A DNA stretch of 64,000 bases from Marinomonas sp. UCMA 3892 (lineage in GTDB: Bacteria > Pseudomonadota > Gammaproteobacteria > Pseudomonadales > Marinomonadaceae). Below the pieces are notes generated by a model. That model was not told the origin of the DNA. It ran no database searches and saw only the letters and a program-made list of their open reading frames with translations. Position 1 is the stretch's first letter, and each line of letters begins with the position of its first letter. A program made the translations under genes and the position numbers. The DNA is taken from assembly GCF_012726345.1 (NCBI RefSeq), contig NZ_PTXN01000018.1, positions 24,338-88,337 on the forward strand, written 5' to 3'. This document shows positions 35,226 through 43,312 of the stretch, piece by piece.

Positions 35226-36668
35226 GTGGTAAGTGAAGCGGGTAGTTGGACAGCTTGTCCTGAATGTCTGGGGCGTGGCAAAAGAAGCCGTAGGCTGCGC
35301 AAAAAAGTGCGTTTGCTTTATTTAAAAGAGTTAAGTGAATTTGAAAGATTGAAGGGCGAAGGCCCAGCTCCTGTTCGTCCTAAAGGGCATCTTGAAGCTT
35401 GTTCAAACTGCGCTGGTTCGGGGCTGATTCAGTCTGCCCACTTTCCAGTAGCGGATACGGAAAAATATCCTCATGTTGCGATTATTGGTGGTGGTATCGG
35501 CGGCGTTGCTTTGGCTGTTGCTTGCCTGCATCGTGGCATTCCTTTTACGCTGTATGAACGAGATCATGGTTTTGATGCTCGCTCGCAAGGTTATGGTTTG
35601 ACTTTGCAGCAAGCGAGTAAAGCGATTGAAGGCTTTGGTATTTTCTCGTTAGAAAAAGGTGTGGTTTCAACACGACACGTGGTTCATACGACGGAAGGCA
35701 AAGTTGTCGGTCAATGGGGCATGAGAAAGTGGATGCAGTCTGACGCCAAGACGTCGCCAAAGCGCACCAATATTCATATTGCTCGCCAGTCTTTACGTTC
35801 GGTTTTGCTTGAACAGTTAGGTGGGCGCGATGTTGTACAATGGGGACACCAGTTAGTCGATTTAAAAGAGGGTGATGAGGTTGATCTCGGCTTTTTGGTT
35901 GATGGTGAGTTAAAACATGTCAAGGCGGATCTTGTTGTCGGTGCGGATGGTATTCGTAGCGCGGTGCGCCGTTTACTAATTGGTGAGGAAACGACGCCGT
36001 TACGCTATCTTGGTTGCATTGTTATTCTGGGGATTTGTCCTTTATCAGACCTCAATGGTGTAGAAAGCGAACTGCTGGATTCAGCGACTGTATTTCAAAC
36101 AGCCAATGGTAATGAACGTATTTATATTATGCCCTATGACGCTGATTCTGTAATGTGGCAGCTGAGTTTCCCAATGTCAGAAGGCGATGCGAAAGCATTG
36201 AGTGCTCAAGGTGTTCAGGCTCTAAAAGAGGAAGCTTGTCGCAGAACTCAGTGGCATGATCCTATTCCACAGATTCTAGCCGCAACGCAAGCCGCTCAGG
36301 TGTCTGGCTATCCTGTTTATGACCGAGAGCTACTTACGGCAGAACTACTAGAGAAAGGCGATAAAATCACGCTGATTGGCGATGCAGCTCACCCAATGAG
36401 CCCATTTAAAGGGCAGGGTGCGAATCAGGCTTTGTTGGATGCGTTGGCCTTGGCTCGCGAAATCACAAAAGGTTGTTGGTCAAAATCTCAGTGGCGCGAA
36501 GCGGGTATTCGATCAAGTGTTCTCACCGAGTTTGAAGCTGAAATGTTAGAGCGTAGTGCAGTTAAAGTAGAAGGCTCCGCTGAGGCGGCCGAGTTCTTGC
36601 ATTCTGATATTGTGCTTTATGAAGGTGATGAGCCGAGAGGCCGAGCCCTAAAAAGACTAGATAATTAG
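35226..36668 (+). CDS. FAD-dependent monooxygenase with N-terminal DnaJ-like cysteine module
   Basis: 480-residue flavoprotein. The first 70 residues carry two CxxCxGxG repeats, CPECLGRG (C11, C14) and CSNCAGSG (C59, C62), like half of a DnaJ zinc finger, separated by a basic helical linker. The rest is a UbiH/PHBH-type class A flavin monooxygenase: dinucleotide fold HVAIIGGGIGGVALAVACLHRGIPFTLYERD near 84, VVGADGIRSAVRRLL in the middle and GDAAHPMSPFKGQGANQALLDALALA near 385. Such enzymes hydroxylate aromatic or polyketide-like substrates with NAD(P)H and oxygen. The start is a GTG with a weak ribosome site; the cysteine module argues for at least this N-terminus. It converges on and overlaps the cyclase gene by 4 nt. 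Confidence 0.82.
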   Translation: MVSEAGSWTACPECLGRGKRSRRLRKKVRLLYLKELSEFERLKGEGPAPVRPKGHLEACSNCAGSGLIQSAHFPVADTEKYPHVAIIGGGIGGVALAVACLHRGIPFTLYERDHGFDARSQGYGLTLQQASKAIEGFGIFSLEKGVVSTRHVVHTTEGKVVGQWGMRKWMQSDAKTSPKRTNIHIARQSLRSVLLEQLGGRDVVQWGHQLVDLKEGDEVDLGFLVDGELKHVKADLVVGADGIRSAVRRLLIGEETTPLRYLGCIVILGICPLSDLNGVESELLDSATVFQTANGNERIYIMPYDADSVMWQLSFPMSEGDAKALSAQGVQALKEEACRRTQWHDPIPQILAATQAAQVSGYPVYDRELLTAELLEKGDKITLIGDAAHPMSPFKGQGANQALLDALALAREITKGCWSKSQWREAGIRSSVLTEFEAEMLERSAVKVEGSAEAAEFLHSDIVLYEGDEPRGRALKRLDN

Positions 36669-38218
36669 CTATGAACAATAGAGCAATTTCGGCCCTGTCG
36701 TTTTGCTTGATACAAAGCGATATCCGCTTTTTTAAGTGTTATTTTAATCGTATCGTTGCTATTGCTATCCCAATATGAAATGCCTAAGGAAACAGTGATG
36801 TTATCCTCTATAGGCATTTCATGCTGTGCAATTTTTATACGCAGTTTCTCTGCAAAAAACTGTGCAACAGATTGCTTAGTTGATGGTAATAGGATTAAGA
36901 ATTCCTCCCCGCCATTACGAAAAATGATGGCGTTTTTATCGCAGGTTTCTTTCATGATCTGACTTAATTGCTTTAAAACCTCATCCCCCACATCATGACC
37001 AAAAAGATCATTGATTACTTTGAAATGGTCGATATCTAATGCAATGACAGCAAAGCTTTGCTTCATTTCTCGCCATTGCTCTAATTTTTGATCTAAGCTT
37101 CGACGGTTGTATAAACCCGTCAAGGGGTCTGTATTTGTGTCTATATTTAATTGATTTATTTTTTGATTCAAGGCAGCTAAACCGCTAAGAATTGCTCGTT
37201 TAAGCTCATAAACCTCAAAATACCATGATTTAATACTTAGAATATTATGCTCTGCATCTTTGTCATGCATATTGCTAGCGTGGTGTGCTAATGCTTGTAA
37301 GGGGGCTGTAATAAATCGATTTGCGATCCAGAAAGCTATAAGCACCATTAGTAGTACTGGTAAGCTTTTCCAAATTACTTCCGTTAACTGCACATCTAAT
37401 TCAGCCATAACGCTATCAAAAGGGCGTTGCGTAACTACCCCCCAGCCAGCTCGTTCGATATGTGCGTAGCCTGCTAGCATAGATATTCCCAATGAATTAA
37501 CAACGCGAGCACTGCCTGATTGACCGTTTATGGCAGCATCTAGAACAGGGTTGTTTTGAACATGATCCCCAATGCGGTTTTTATGTAGGTGATAAATTAT
37601 TTCTTTGTGTCGGTCGACAACATATATGTATGAACCATCGCTATAAGGATGCTGTCCGAGTAGGTTAAAGAATACATTGTTTTGGTGTAGGTGAATGGTG
37701 CCGGCAATATAGCCTAGATACTCGTTATTCTTTGTGAAAATAGGATGAGAAATACTGACCAAATAACTGCCAGAAGGTGATAGAAATGGGTCTGCTACTA
37801 TTGGTTTTCGAGTATTAAAGGATTGGCGTGTTTCAGGAGGAAGTAAGAGTCCTTTCACGGGTATTGTAAGGGGGAAAATAGTCGTGATAATTGCTTTTGA
37901 ATTAATAATTGAAACAGAGTTAAAGAAGCTTGATTGCTGATATAGCCTTTTGGCTTCTGATTCTAGCAGTGCTTCGTTATCAAAATCTGTTGATAAAATA
38001 TTTGCACTGTAAGCTAATTGCTTTTGAGCATTTTGTAAAAAATTGTTGGTTGTTTCTGCTAGTTTAGCTGCGTAAACGCGATTGGCTTCAAGCGTTGAGT
38101 TGATCAATAATTGCTTTTGGACTTGGTAAGTTACATAGTAGCTGTTGGCAAAAGTAAGTAACACAGCAGCAATGGTCAGTAGTAAAAAAAGTCTTTGTAA
38201 GTCTAAACGAAACAACAT
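36665..38218 (-). CDS. Membrane diguanylate cyclase with dCache-like sensor
   Basis: 517-residue sensor enzyme making cyclic di-GMP. Membrane helix 1 at about 8-30, a periplasmic double-Cache-like domain (about 35-275, including SISHPIFTKNNEYLGYIAGTIHLH and YIYVVDRHKEIIYHLHKNRIGD), helix 2 at about 283-303, a HAMP-like linker, and a C-terminal GGDEF domain with the active-site loop as GGEEF (FRNGGEEFLIL). The upstream RxxD inhibitory site is not obvious. GGGGAT precedes the ATG. It overlaps the end of the converging flavin monooxygenase gene. Confidence 0.9.
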   Translation of the reverse strand: MLFRLDLQRLFLLLTIAAVLLTFANSYYVTYQVQKQLLINSTLEANRVYAAKLAETTNNFLQNAQKQLAYSANILSTDFDNEALLESEAKRLYQQSSFFNSVSIINSKAIITTIFPLTIPVKGLLLPPETRQSFNTRKPIVADPFLSPSGSYLVSISHPIFTKNNEYLGYIAGTIHLHQNNVFFNLLGQHPYSDGSYIYVVDRHKEIIYHLHKNRIGDHVQNNPVLDAAINGQSGSARVVNSLGISMLAGYAHIERAGWGVVTQRPFDSVMAELDVQLTEVIWKSLPVLLMVLIAFWIANRFITAPLQALAHHASNMHDKDAEHNILSIKSWYFEVYELKRAILSGLAALNQKINQLNIDTNTDPLTGLYNRRSLDQKLEQWREMKQSFAVIALDIDHFKVINDLFGHDVGDEVLKQLSQIMKETCDKNAIIFRNGGEEFLILLPSTKQSVAQFFAEKLRIKIAQHEMPIEDNITVSLGISYWDSNSNDTIKITLKKADIALYQAKRQGRNCSIVHS

Positions 38219-38415
38219 TTATCCCCTTTACTAAGCCTGAAATCATGTGTCTGTGTCGATACGAGTTTTTTATTGTTTTATAAATTTAATCTGAAACTAT
38301 TATAACGAAGGTTAAGCATTATGAGCAGTAAAAAATCATTGTCTTTATGGTAAAGTAGTATCATTTATTATCAATAAATCAAACACATAATTATCCTAGG
38401 CTATAAGACCATTTT

Positions 38416-39372
38416 ATGACGAGAAAAATATTAAGTTTGAAAGGTAAGCGATCTTCAGACGCGACCCCTGTCGATGAGGTGGTTGAGGATTTGTATCCGA
38501 ATGATCCTGAAAAACGTTTTTTAAACGGTGTGGCCATTCATCCTTCCCCTTGTATTCATCTGGTATCTGGTTCTTCACAGAGAACGGTTCGTGCAATGGA
38601 TTTGATTACGCCAATTGGTATGGGGCAGCGTGGTCTGATTGTTGCGCCACCAGGATCTGGTAAAACAACCATGTTAAAACACATTTGTCAGGCTGTGGCA
38701 GAAGCTTATCCTGAAATAAAGCTATATGCCTTGCTTATCGATGAACGCCCTGAAGAAGTAACGGATTTCAAGCGCAGCGTATCGGCAGAAGTGCATGCGT
38801 CGTCTTCTGATGAAAGCTATACACAACATGTTCGTGTAGCCGATGCGCTGCTTGCAACAGCGCGTAAACAAGCTGGTGAAGGTCAAGACGTGATGATTGT
38901 GATTGATTCATTAACAAGGCTTGCACGAGTGCATAATGCCGAGCAGCGAGGCAGCGGTCGAACCATGTCTGGCGGACTTGATACAAGAGCGTTAGAAATC
39001 CCTCGTAAGCTGTTTGGCGCAGCGAGAAAGATAGAGAACGGAGGGTCATTGACGATTCTCGCGACTATTTTGGTGGACACTGGCAGTAAAATGGATCAGG
39101 TCATCTTTGAAGAATTCAAGGGGACTGGGAATATGGAGATTGTTTTGTCACGAGAAGCGGCGAGCCATAGAATTTTTCCTGCTATCGACATTGCGAAAAG
39201 CAGTACGCGTCGAGAAGAATTACTTATTGATGGAAAAGATCTTGAGAAAGTGCGTGCTTTACGACGTTCACTTACAAACCTTAAGCCAGTAGACGGTGCT
39301 CATAAGCTGGTTGAGTTACTAGAAGAATTCCCGACCAATGCTGAGCTATTGAAGGCTTTTTCACCAACTTAA
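38416..39372 (+). CDS. Rho-like ATPase lacking the N-terminal RNA-binding domain
   Basis: 318-residue paralogue of transcription terminator Rho. It aligns by eye with E. coli Rho from about residue 125 to the C-terminus but lacks the N-terminal helix bundle and the cold-shock-type primary RNA-binding domain (Rho is about 419 residues). The hexameric helicase core is intact: Walker A APPGSGKTT (77-85), catalytic LLIDERPEEV (E110 region), Walker B VMIVIDSLTRLAR, the secondary-site Q-loop as QRGSGRTMSGGLD, FKGTGNMEIVLSRE and the arginine segments SHRIFPAID and STRREELL (R265 equivalent to the arginine finger). The first 38 residues are unlike Rho. It could load on RNA through another factor or act as a Rho modulator. 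No strong ribosome site is visible. Confidence 0.85.
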   Translation: MTRKILSLKGKRSSDATPVDEVVEDLYPNDPEKRFLNGVAIHPSPCIHLVSGSSQRTVRAMDLITPIGMGQRGLIVAPPGSGKTTMLKHICQAVAEAYPEIKLYALLIDERPEEVTDFKRSVSAEVHASSSDESYTQHVRVADALLATARKQAGEGQDVMIVIDSLTRLARVHNAEQRGSGRTMSGGLDTRALEIPRKLFGAARKIENGGSLTILATILVDTGSKMDQVIFEEFKGTGNMEIVLSREAASHRIFPAIDIAKSSTRREELLIDGKDLEKVRALRRSLTNLKPVDGAHKLVELLEEFPTNAELLKAFSPT

Positions 39373-39482
39373 CGAATAGAATTTAAAGGTCTTTATTTTC
39401 ATATTAAGACCAGAATAGCCTTTTTTCTAGAGTAGCTTTTGATTAGTTCTAAATTACACTTGAAATTTTTACTGAGATAGAA

Positions 39483-41627
39483 ATGAAAAAAATATTAATT
39501 ACATTGCTTTTTTTATTCCTATATTCAGTCGGGTCTATAGCGAAACCTTTGGATTTAACGAAAGAGGAAAAGAGGTTTATTAAAGATAACCCAGTAGTGA
39601 GCATCGGTATGATGCCTGATTTTACTCCTTTCTCATACTATATCGAAGGTGAGTTGGTTGGGTTTGAGCATGATTTATTGACTTTGATATCGCAGAAAAC
39701 TGGCCTGAAATTTGAAAGACATATAGATAAATGGACAACTATTTATAATTCGTTTAAAAACAAAGAAATCGATATGATAAGTAGTATTTCTTATAAAAAA
39801 TACAGAGAGCCCTTTACTATATTTACTAGTCCATATTACAACATACCTATTATGATTTTTGTTAAAGATGATTTTGGTGAATACAATGGGTTAAAAAGCC
39901 TGACAGGAAAAAAAGTCGGTGTGTTGAAGGACGTCTTTTACATTAAAGAACTTGAAGAGTTGGGTTCAATGAATCTGATTTTTTATGATAGCTATGATGA
40001 TTTAACTAAGGATTTAGTGTTTGGTAAAATTGATGCGTTAATGCAAAATCTCCCGAATATAAATCATCTGATTAAAAAGAATTTATATAATAATATAAAG
40101 TTGGCAAGTGAGCTTGTTTTACCAAATACTAATAGAGAGGACTTAAGGTTTGGAATACAGCCTGAGAAAAGCCTTTTAATTTCTATTCTACAAAAGTCTC
40201 TTATCTCTATATCAAAAAGAGAAATGGAGGAGTTGAGTGATAAATGGATTGGCTCCATTAAAGAGTATCCAGGTGGGCATATTGATCTAGATGATACCGA
40301 AAAAGCTTACATTAATACCCACACTATTAAATATTGTATCAACCCAAGTGGTTTGCCCTTCGAAGGACTGAATGAAGACGGTGAACATGTTGGAATGAGT
40401 TCGGATTATTATCGCCTTTTTGAACAAATGCTGTCAGCAAAATTTGAATTGGTTAAAACAAATACTTGGAGTCAATCAGTAGAATACATACAGCATAAAA
40501 AATGCGATATGCTCGCTTTAGGTATGGAAACGGAAGAAAGGAAAAAATATTTAAACTTCACTAGTCATTATTTGGATGTTCCGTTAGTTGTAGCCACAAG
40601 GGTTGATGTTCCTTTTATTAATCAAATTTTGGACTTAGAAGGTGAAAAAATTGGAATAATAAGAGATGATGTCTTTGTTAAAATATTACGTACAAAGTAT
40701 CCATCTTTAAAAATAGTAGAAGTTGATGATATTTATGATGGCTTAGATCAAGTAAAAAATGGGCAACTTTTTGCTTATATTGATACTTTAGCCAGTATTG
40801 GATACGAGTTTCAAAGTAAATATTTTGGTGAATTAAAAATAGCAGGAAAAATATCTGAAAATTTAAAGCTTTCTATCGCTGTTAGAAAAGATGATGAGAC
40901 TCTATTAGGAATTCTACAAAAAGTCGTTAATAACATTACAAATGAGCGTCATAGAAAGATATTTACAAAATGGATTCCTATAAAATACGAACAAGATGTA
41001 AACTATAAAATAGTATGGCAAATTGTGTTAGCCATTGTGGTTTTTCTTGCACTTATGATCTATTGGAATAGAAAAATAGCCAAAGCAAATACATTGTTAA
41101 AGCAAGCTCAAAAAGATATCGAAGAAAAAAATAAAGAGTTAAATAGGCTGGCTCTTACGGATAACCTAACAACATTATTTAACAGAAGAAAGCTGGAAGA
41201 GCTTATACAGGCTGAGATTGATAAAGGTTGCCATGTTGATAATAGCTTCTGTCTTTCTATACTTGATATTGATCACTTTAAAGAAGTTAACGACAAATAT
41301 GGACATCAGCGAGGCGACAGCGTTCTTGTTGAGATAGCAAGAGTTTTGAAAGACAGTTTAAGAATAACAGACTATGTAGGACGTTATGGCGGGGAAGAGT
41401 TTATTATCATTTTCCCTGAATCAAGTATTGCAGATGTTAAATTAATAATTGAAGGCGTTAGGCTTAAGATTGCGCAATATGATTTTGAGGGAGTTGAACA
41501 CAAAACTGCTAGTTTTGGATTAACCGCTTTCAAAGCCGGCGATACGATAGAGACGGTGGTTAAAAGAGCCGACAATGCACTTTATGAAGCGAAAGAAAGC
41601 GGCCGTAATAGGGTCGTCGTTAATTAA
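39483..41627 (+). CDS. Diguanylate cyclase with two periplasmic SBP_bac_3 domains
   Basis: 714-residue membrane sensor. Signal-like helix 1-20, then two tandem solute-binding (SBP_bac_3) domains (about 30-250: VVSIGMMPDFTPFSYYIEGELVGFEHDLLTLI; about 265-495: IKYCINPSGLPFEGLNEDGEHVGMSSDYYRLF). These are followed by one membrane helix (about 505-525), a coiled coil (about 528-552) and a C-terminal GGDEF domain with GGEEF (GRYGGEEFIII). It probably binds an amino acid or similar ligand outside and sets cyclic di-GMP levels. Codon use is visibly more AT-rich (many AAA, ATA, TTA) than the neighbouring Rho-like gene. A relic of a Rho 3' end lies directly behind it, so it may be a later arrival. Confidence 0.88.
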   Translation: MKKILITLLFLFLYSVGSIAKPLDLTKEEKRFIKDNPVVSIGMMPDFTPFSYYIEGELVGFEHDLLTLISQKTGLKFERHIDKWTTIYNSFKNKEIDMISSISYKKYREPFTIFTSPYYNIPIMIFVKDDFGEYNGLKSLTGKKVGVLKDVFYIKELEELGSMNLIFYDSYDDLTKDLVFGKIDALMQNLPNINHLIKKNLYNNIKLASELVLPNTNREDLRFGIQPEKSLLISILQKSLISISKREMEELSDKWIGSIKEYPGGHIDLDDTEKAYINTHTIKYCINPSGLPFEGLNEDGEHVGMSSDYYRLFEQMLSAKFELVKTNTWSQSVEYIQHKKCDMLALGMETEERKKYLNFTSHYLDVPLVVATRVDVPFINQILDLEGEKIGIIRDDVFVKILRTKYPSLKIVEVDDIYDGLDQVKNGQLFAYIDTLASIGYEFQSKYFGELKIAGKISENLKLSIAVRKDDETLLGILQKVVNNITNERHRKIFTKWIPIKYEQDVNYKIVWQIVLAIVVFLALMIYWNRKIAKANTLLKQAQKDIEEKNKELNRLALTDNLTTLFNRRKLEELIQAEIDKGCHVDNSFCLSILDIDHFKEVNDKYGHQRGDSVLVEIARVLKDSLRITDYVGRYGGEEFIIIFPESSIADVKLIIEGVRLKIAQYDFEGVEHKTASFGLTAFKAGDTIETVVKRADNALYEAKESGRNRVVVN

Positions 41628-41639
41628 ATCATCAGGTGA

Positions 41640-41741
41640 TTAATTGGTTCTATGGTTGAGTATTATGAGAAATACCCAACCAATATCGAGCTGCTTAAGG
41701 CTTTTTCCCTAGTTAACTTTCCGATAAAAAAGTTGCTTTAG
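41640..41741 (+). pseudogene. Relic of the 3' end of a second Rho-like gene
   Basis: The frame from 41640 reads ...MVEYYEKYPTNIELLKAFS, which matches the C-terminus of the Rho-like protein (LVELLEEFPTNAELLKAFS at 39310-39366) in about 12 of 19 positions. The DNA also matches over ACCAAT...GAGCT...AAGGCTTTTTC. There is no Rho core upstream, only the end of the cyclase gene, and an in-frame stop lies at 41637-41639. This is best explained as the tail of a duplicated or interrupted rho paralogue. A 29-codon expressed peptide from ATG 41652 is the alternative. Confidence 0.6.
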
Positions 41742-41742
41742 A

Positions 41743-42207
41743 CTAGGCGTTTGTATCATTACTAATTAAAACAACCTTGTCTTCTTGATGGTTTAGTTCA
41801 CCTAGCTCATCAAAACTATTAAGACCTTCATGATGTTCTTGTTTTACGGTGGTGTTATCTGATGGATTGGTGATTCCCATAAATTTTCCGCCAGATTCGA
41901 TGCTTAAATTGTCACTGTAAATGGTGCCACTGACGCGGCCGCAGCTTAAAATTTCAATATAATTAGCGTGGCAGATACCTTCAAAGCTGCCGTTAATGAT
42001 CAAGCGTTCAGTGGTTATTTCACCTTGAACATTACCTGATGTGCTAATTTTTATTTGATTTTTTGCTTCAATCTGGCCTTCGATATTACCATCTACTTGT
42101 AGTTGGTTAGCGACTTTTATGTGCCCGTTAATTGTGCAGCCTTCTGCGATGAGAGTTGTAGTTGCTGACTGACTCTTAATTCTATTTTGCCCACCAAAGA
42201 TTCCCAT
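41743..42207 (-). CDS. Bactofilin-family polymer-forming protein
   Basis: 154-residue bactofilin, a cytoskeletal protein that forms beta-helical filaments without nucleotide. The central domain (TTLIAEGCTINGHIKVANQLQVDGNIEGQIEAKNQIKISTSGNVQGEITTERLIINGSFEGICHANYIEILSCGRVSGTIYSDNLSIESGGKFMG) shows the short hydrophobic/Gly periodicity of the family; both tails are polar. The start has AGAGG in front and lies inside the 3' part of the M23 peptidase gene, a 91-nt overlap. Bactofilins often recruit M23 peptidases to shape the wall, which fits this pairing. Confidence 0.92.
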   Translation of the reverse strand: MGIFGGQNRIKSQSATTTLIAEGCTINGHIKVANQLQVDGNIEGQIEAKNQIKISTSGNVQGEITTERLIINGSFEGICHANYIEILSCGRVSGTIYSDNLSIESGGKFMGITNPSDNTTVKQEHHEGLNSFDELGELNHQEDKVVLISNDTNA

Positions 42208-43061
42208 CGTATACCTCTTACACTTTCAAAAATTGTATCAAAATTATCTACATCCCAAACTATGAAGGGCTTGGGATCTAGTGCTCGTCCAATGAACCGT
42301 ATTTCATAATGTAGGTGAGGTCCTGAGGTTAATCCGCTGTTACCCGAATAACCGATTAAATCGCCTTTTTTAATGAAATCACCTTTGTTAACCGCAAACT
42401 TACTCATATGAGAGTAAGAGCTGGAAAATCCATAACCATGCAATAAACGCAAGAAATTACCAGACCCTTCATTACTGGGCCTGGTTACTTCAACAGTTCC
42501 ATCTGCAGGTGCATAAATTGGCGTCCCTGTATTTACCGCAAAGTCTTGGCCTCGATGAAATTTCATTATACCAATAACAGGATGTTGTCGTTCGCCATAA
42601 CCAGAAGAGGTTCTTGCGTCTTTTACTGGTGGCCCACTTGGGATCTGAGTCAGCATCGCAATTCGCAATGACGAGTTCATCGCCGCCGTGTCTAAACGTG
42701 ATTCAAGTTCGACAGTATCTTGATTATCCATGCCCAGAACTTTTTCTAAATCATTTAGTCGATCAGAGACCACTTGCATTCGTTCTTCTCGCTCAGATAA
42801 ATCCTGTTCCAAGCTTAGTTTTAGAGCTGTAAGCGAGGTGATTTCTCTGGTTAAAGAAGAGGACTTATTTTCTAGTTCGAGCAATTTTAGCTTTGAATAT
42901 TCGGCATCGTTAATTAAGTAGTAAATGATTCCTGCAGTAAGTAGGATCGCAAGAAAAATAATGTAGCTAATAAACTTGAATGTATGACGTGTTCTTTTAC
43001 CGAAACTAAAATGCTTTGTTCCATCAACTGAAGAAATGGATACCGTTATATTGTCTTTCAT
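42117..43061 (-). CDS. M23-family membrane metallopeptidase (LytM domain)
   Basis: 314-residue peptidoglycan endopeptidase anchored by one membrane helix (about 28-50), with a periplasmic coiled coil (about 55-110) and a LytM domain. The zinc and catalytic residues are present: H169 and D173 in FHRGQDFAV, and H249 and H251 in GPHLHYEIR. The C-terminal 30 residues (RWESLVGKIELRVSQQ...) are encoded by DNA that also encodes the bactofilin N-terminus in another frame. Cuts peptide cross-links, probably under spatial control of the bactofilin. The ribosome site is weak. Confidence 0.92.
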   Translation of the reverse strand: MKDNITVSISSVDGTKHFSFGKRTRHTFKFISYIIFLAILLTAGIIYYLINDAEYSKLKLLELENKSSSLTREITSLTALKLSLEQDLSEREERMQVVSDRLNDLEKVLGMDNQDTVELESRLDTAAMNSSLRIAMLTQIPSGPPVKDARTSSGYGERQHPVIGIMKFHRGQDFAVNTGTPIYAPADGTVEVTRPSNEGSGNFLRLLHGYGFSSSYSHMSKFAVNKGDFIKKGDLIGYSGNSGLTSGPHLHYEIRFIGRALDPKPFIVWDVDNFDTIFESVRGIRWESLVGKIELRVSQQLQLSSQKAAQLTGT

Positions 43062-43270
43062 TGTTTTACTTTTTTACCGACATCATAATTCAATGCTTAG
43101 ATATACAGCATAGTATCCATGTTTGTAAACTTTTGTATATCAAAGCGGCCTTTTTATACTTAAATAATGCCAATTTGGCCAAATAGATTAATTTTTAAAG
43201 ATTAGATTTATGGCTGTCACTTTATAGAAAAGAATGCTTTGTAACAGCTATCGTCTTAGGTCTTGAGGCG

Positions 43271-43304
43271 TTGTCCTAGATAGATAGTTTTTTATCTAGG
43301 ACAA
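43271..43304 (-). terminator. Hairpin after the RhlE-type helicase gene
   Basis: Twelve-bp perfect stem (TTGTCCTAGATA / TATCTAGGACAA), 9 nt beyond the helicase stop. On the minus strand no T run follows, so it may act as an RNA 3' protector rather than an intrinsic terminator. Confidence 0.5.
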
Positions 43305-43312
43305 ATCGTTTT

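Noticed and set aside
39388..39412. GGTCTT/AAGACC hairpin after the Rho-like gene as terminator
   Set aside because: Only a 6-bp stem with a 12-nt loop and a displaced T run; too weak to list.
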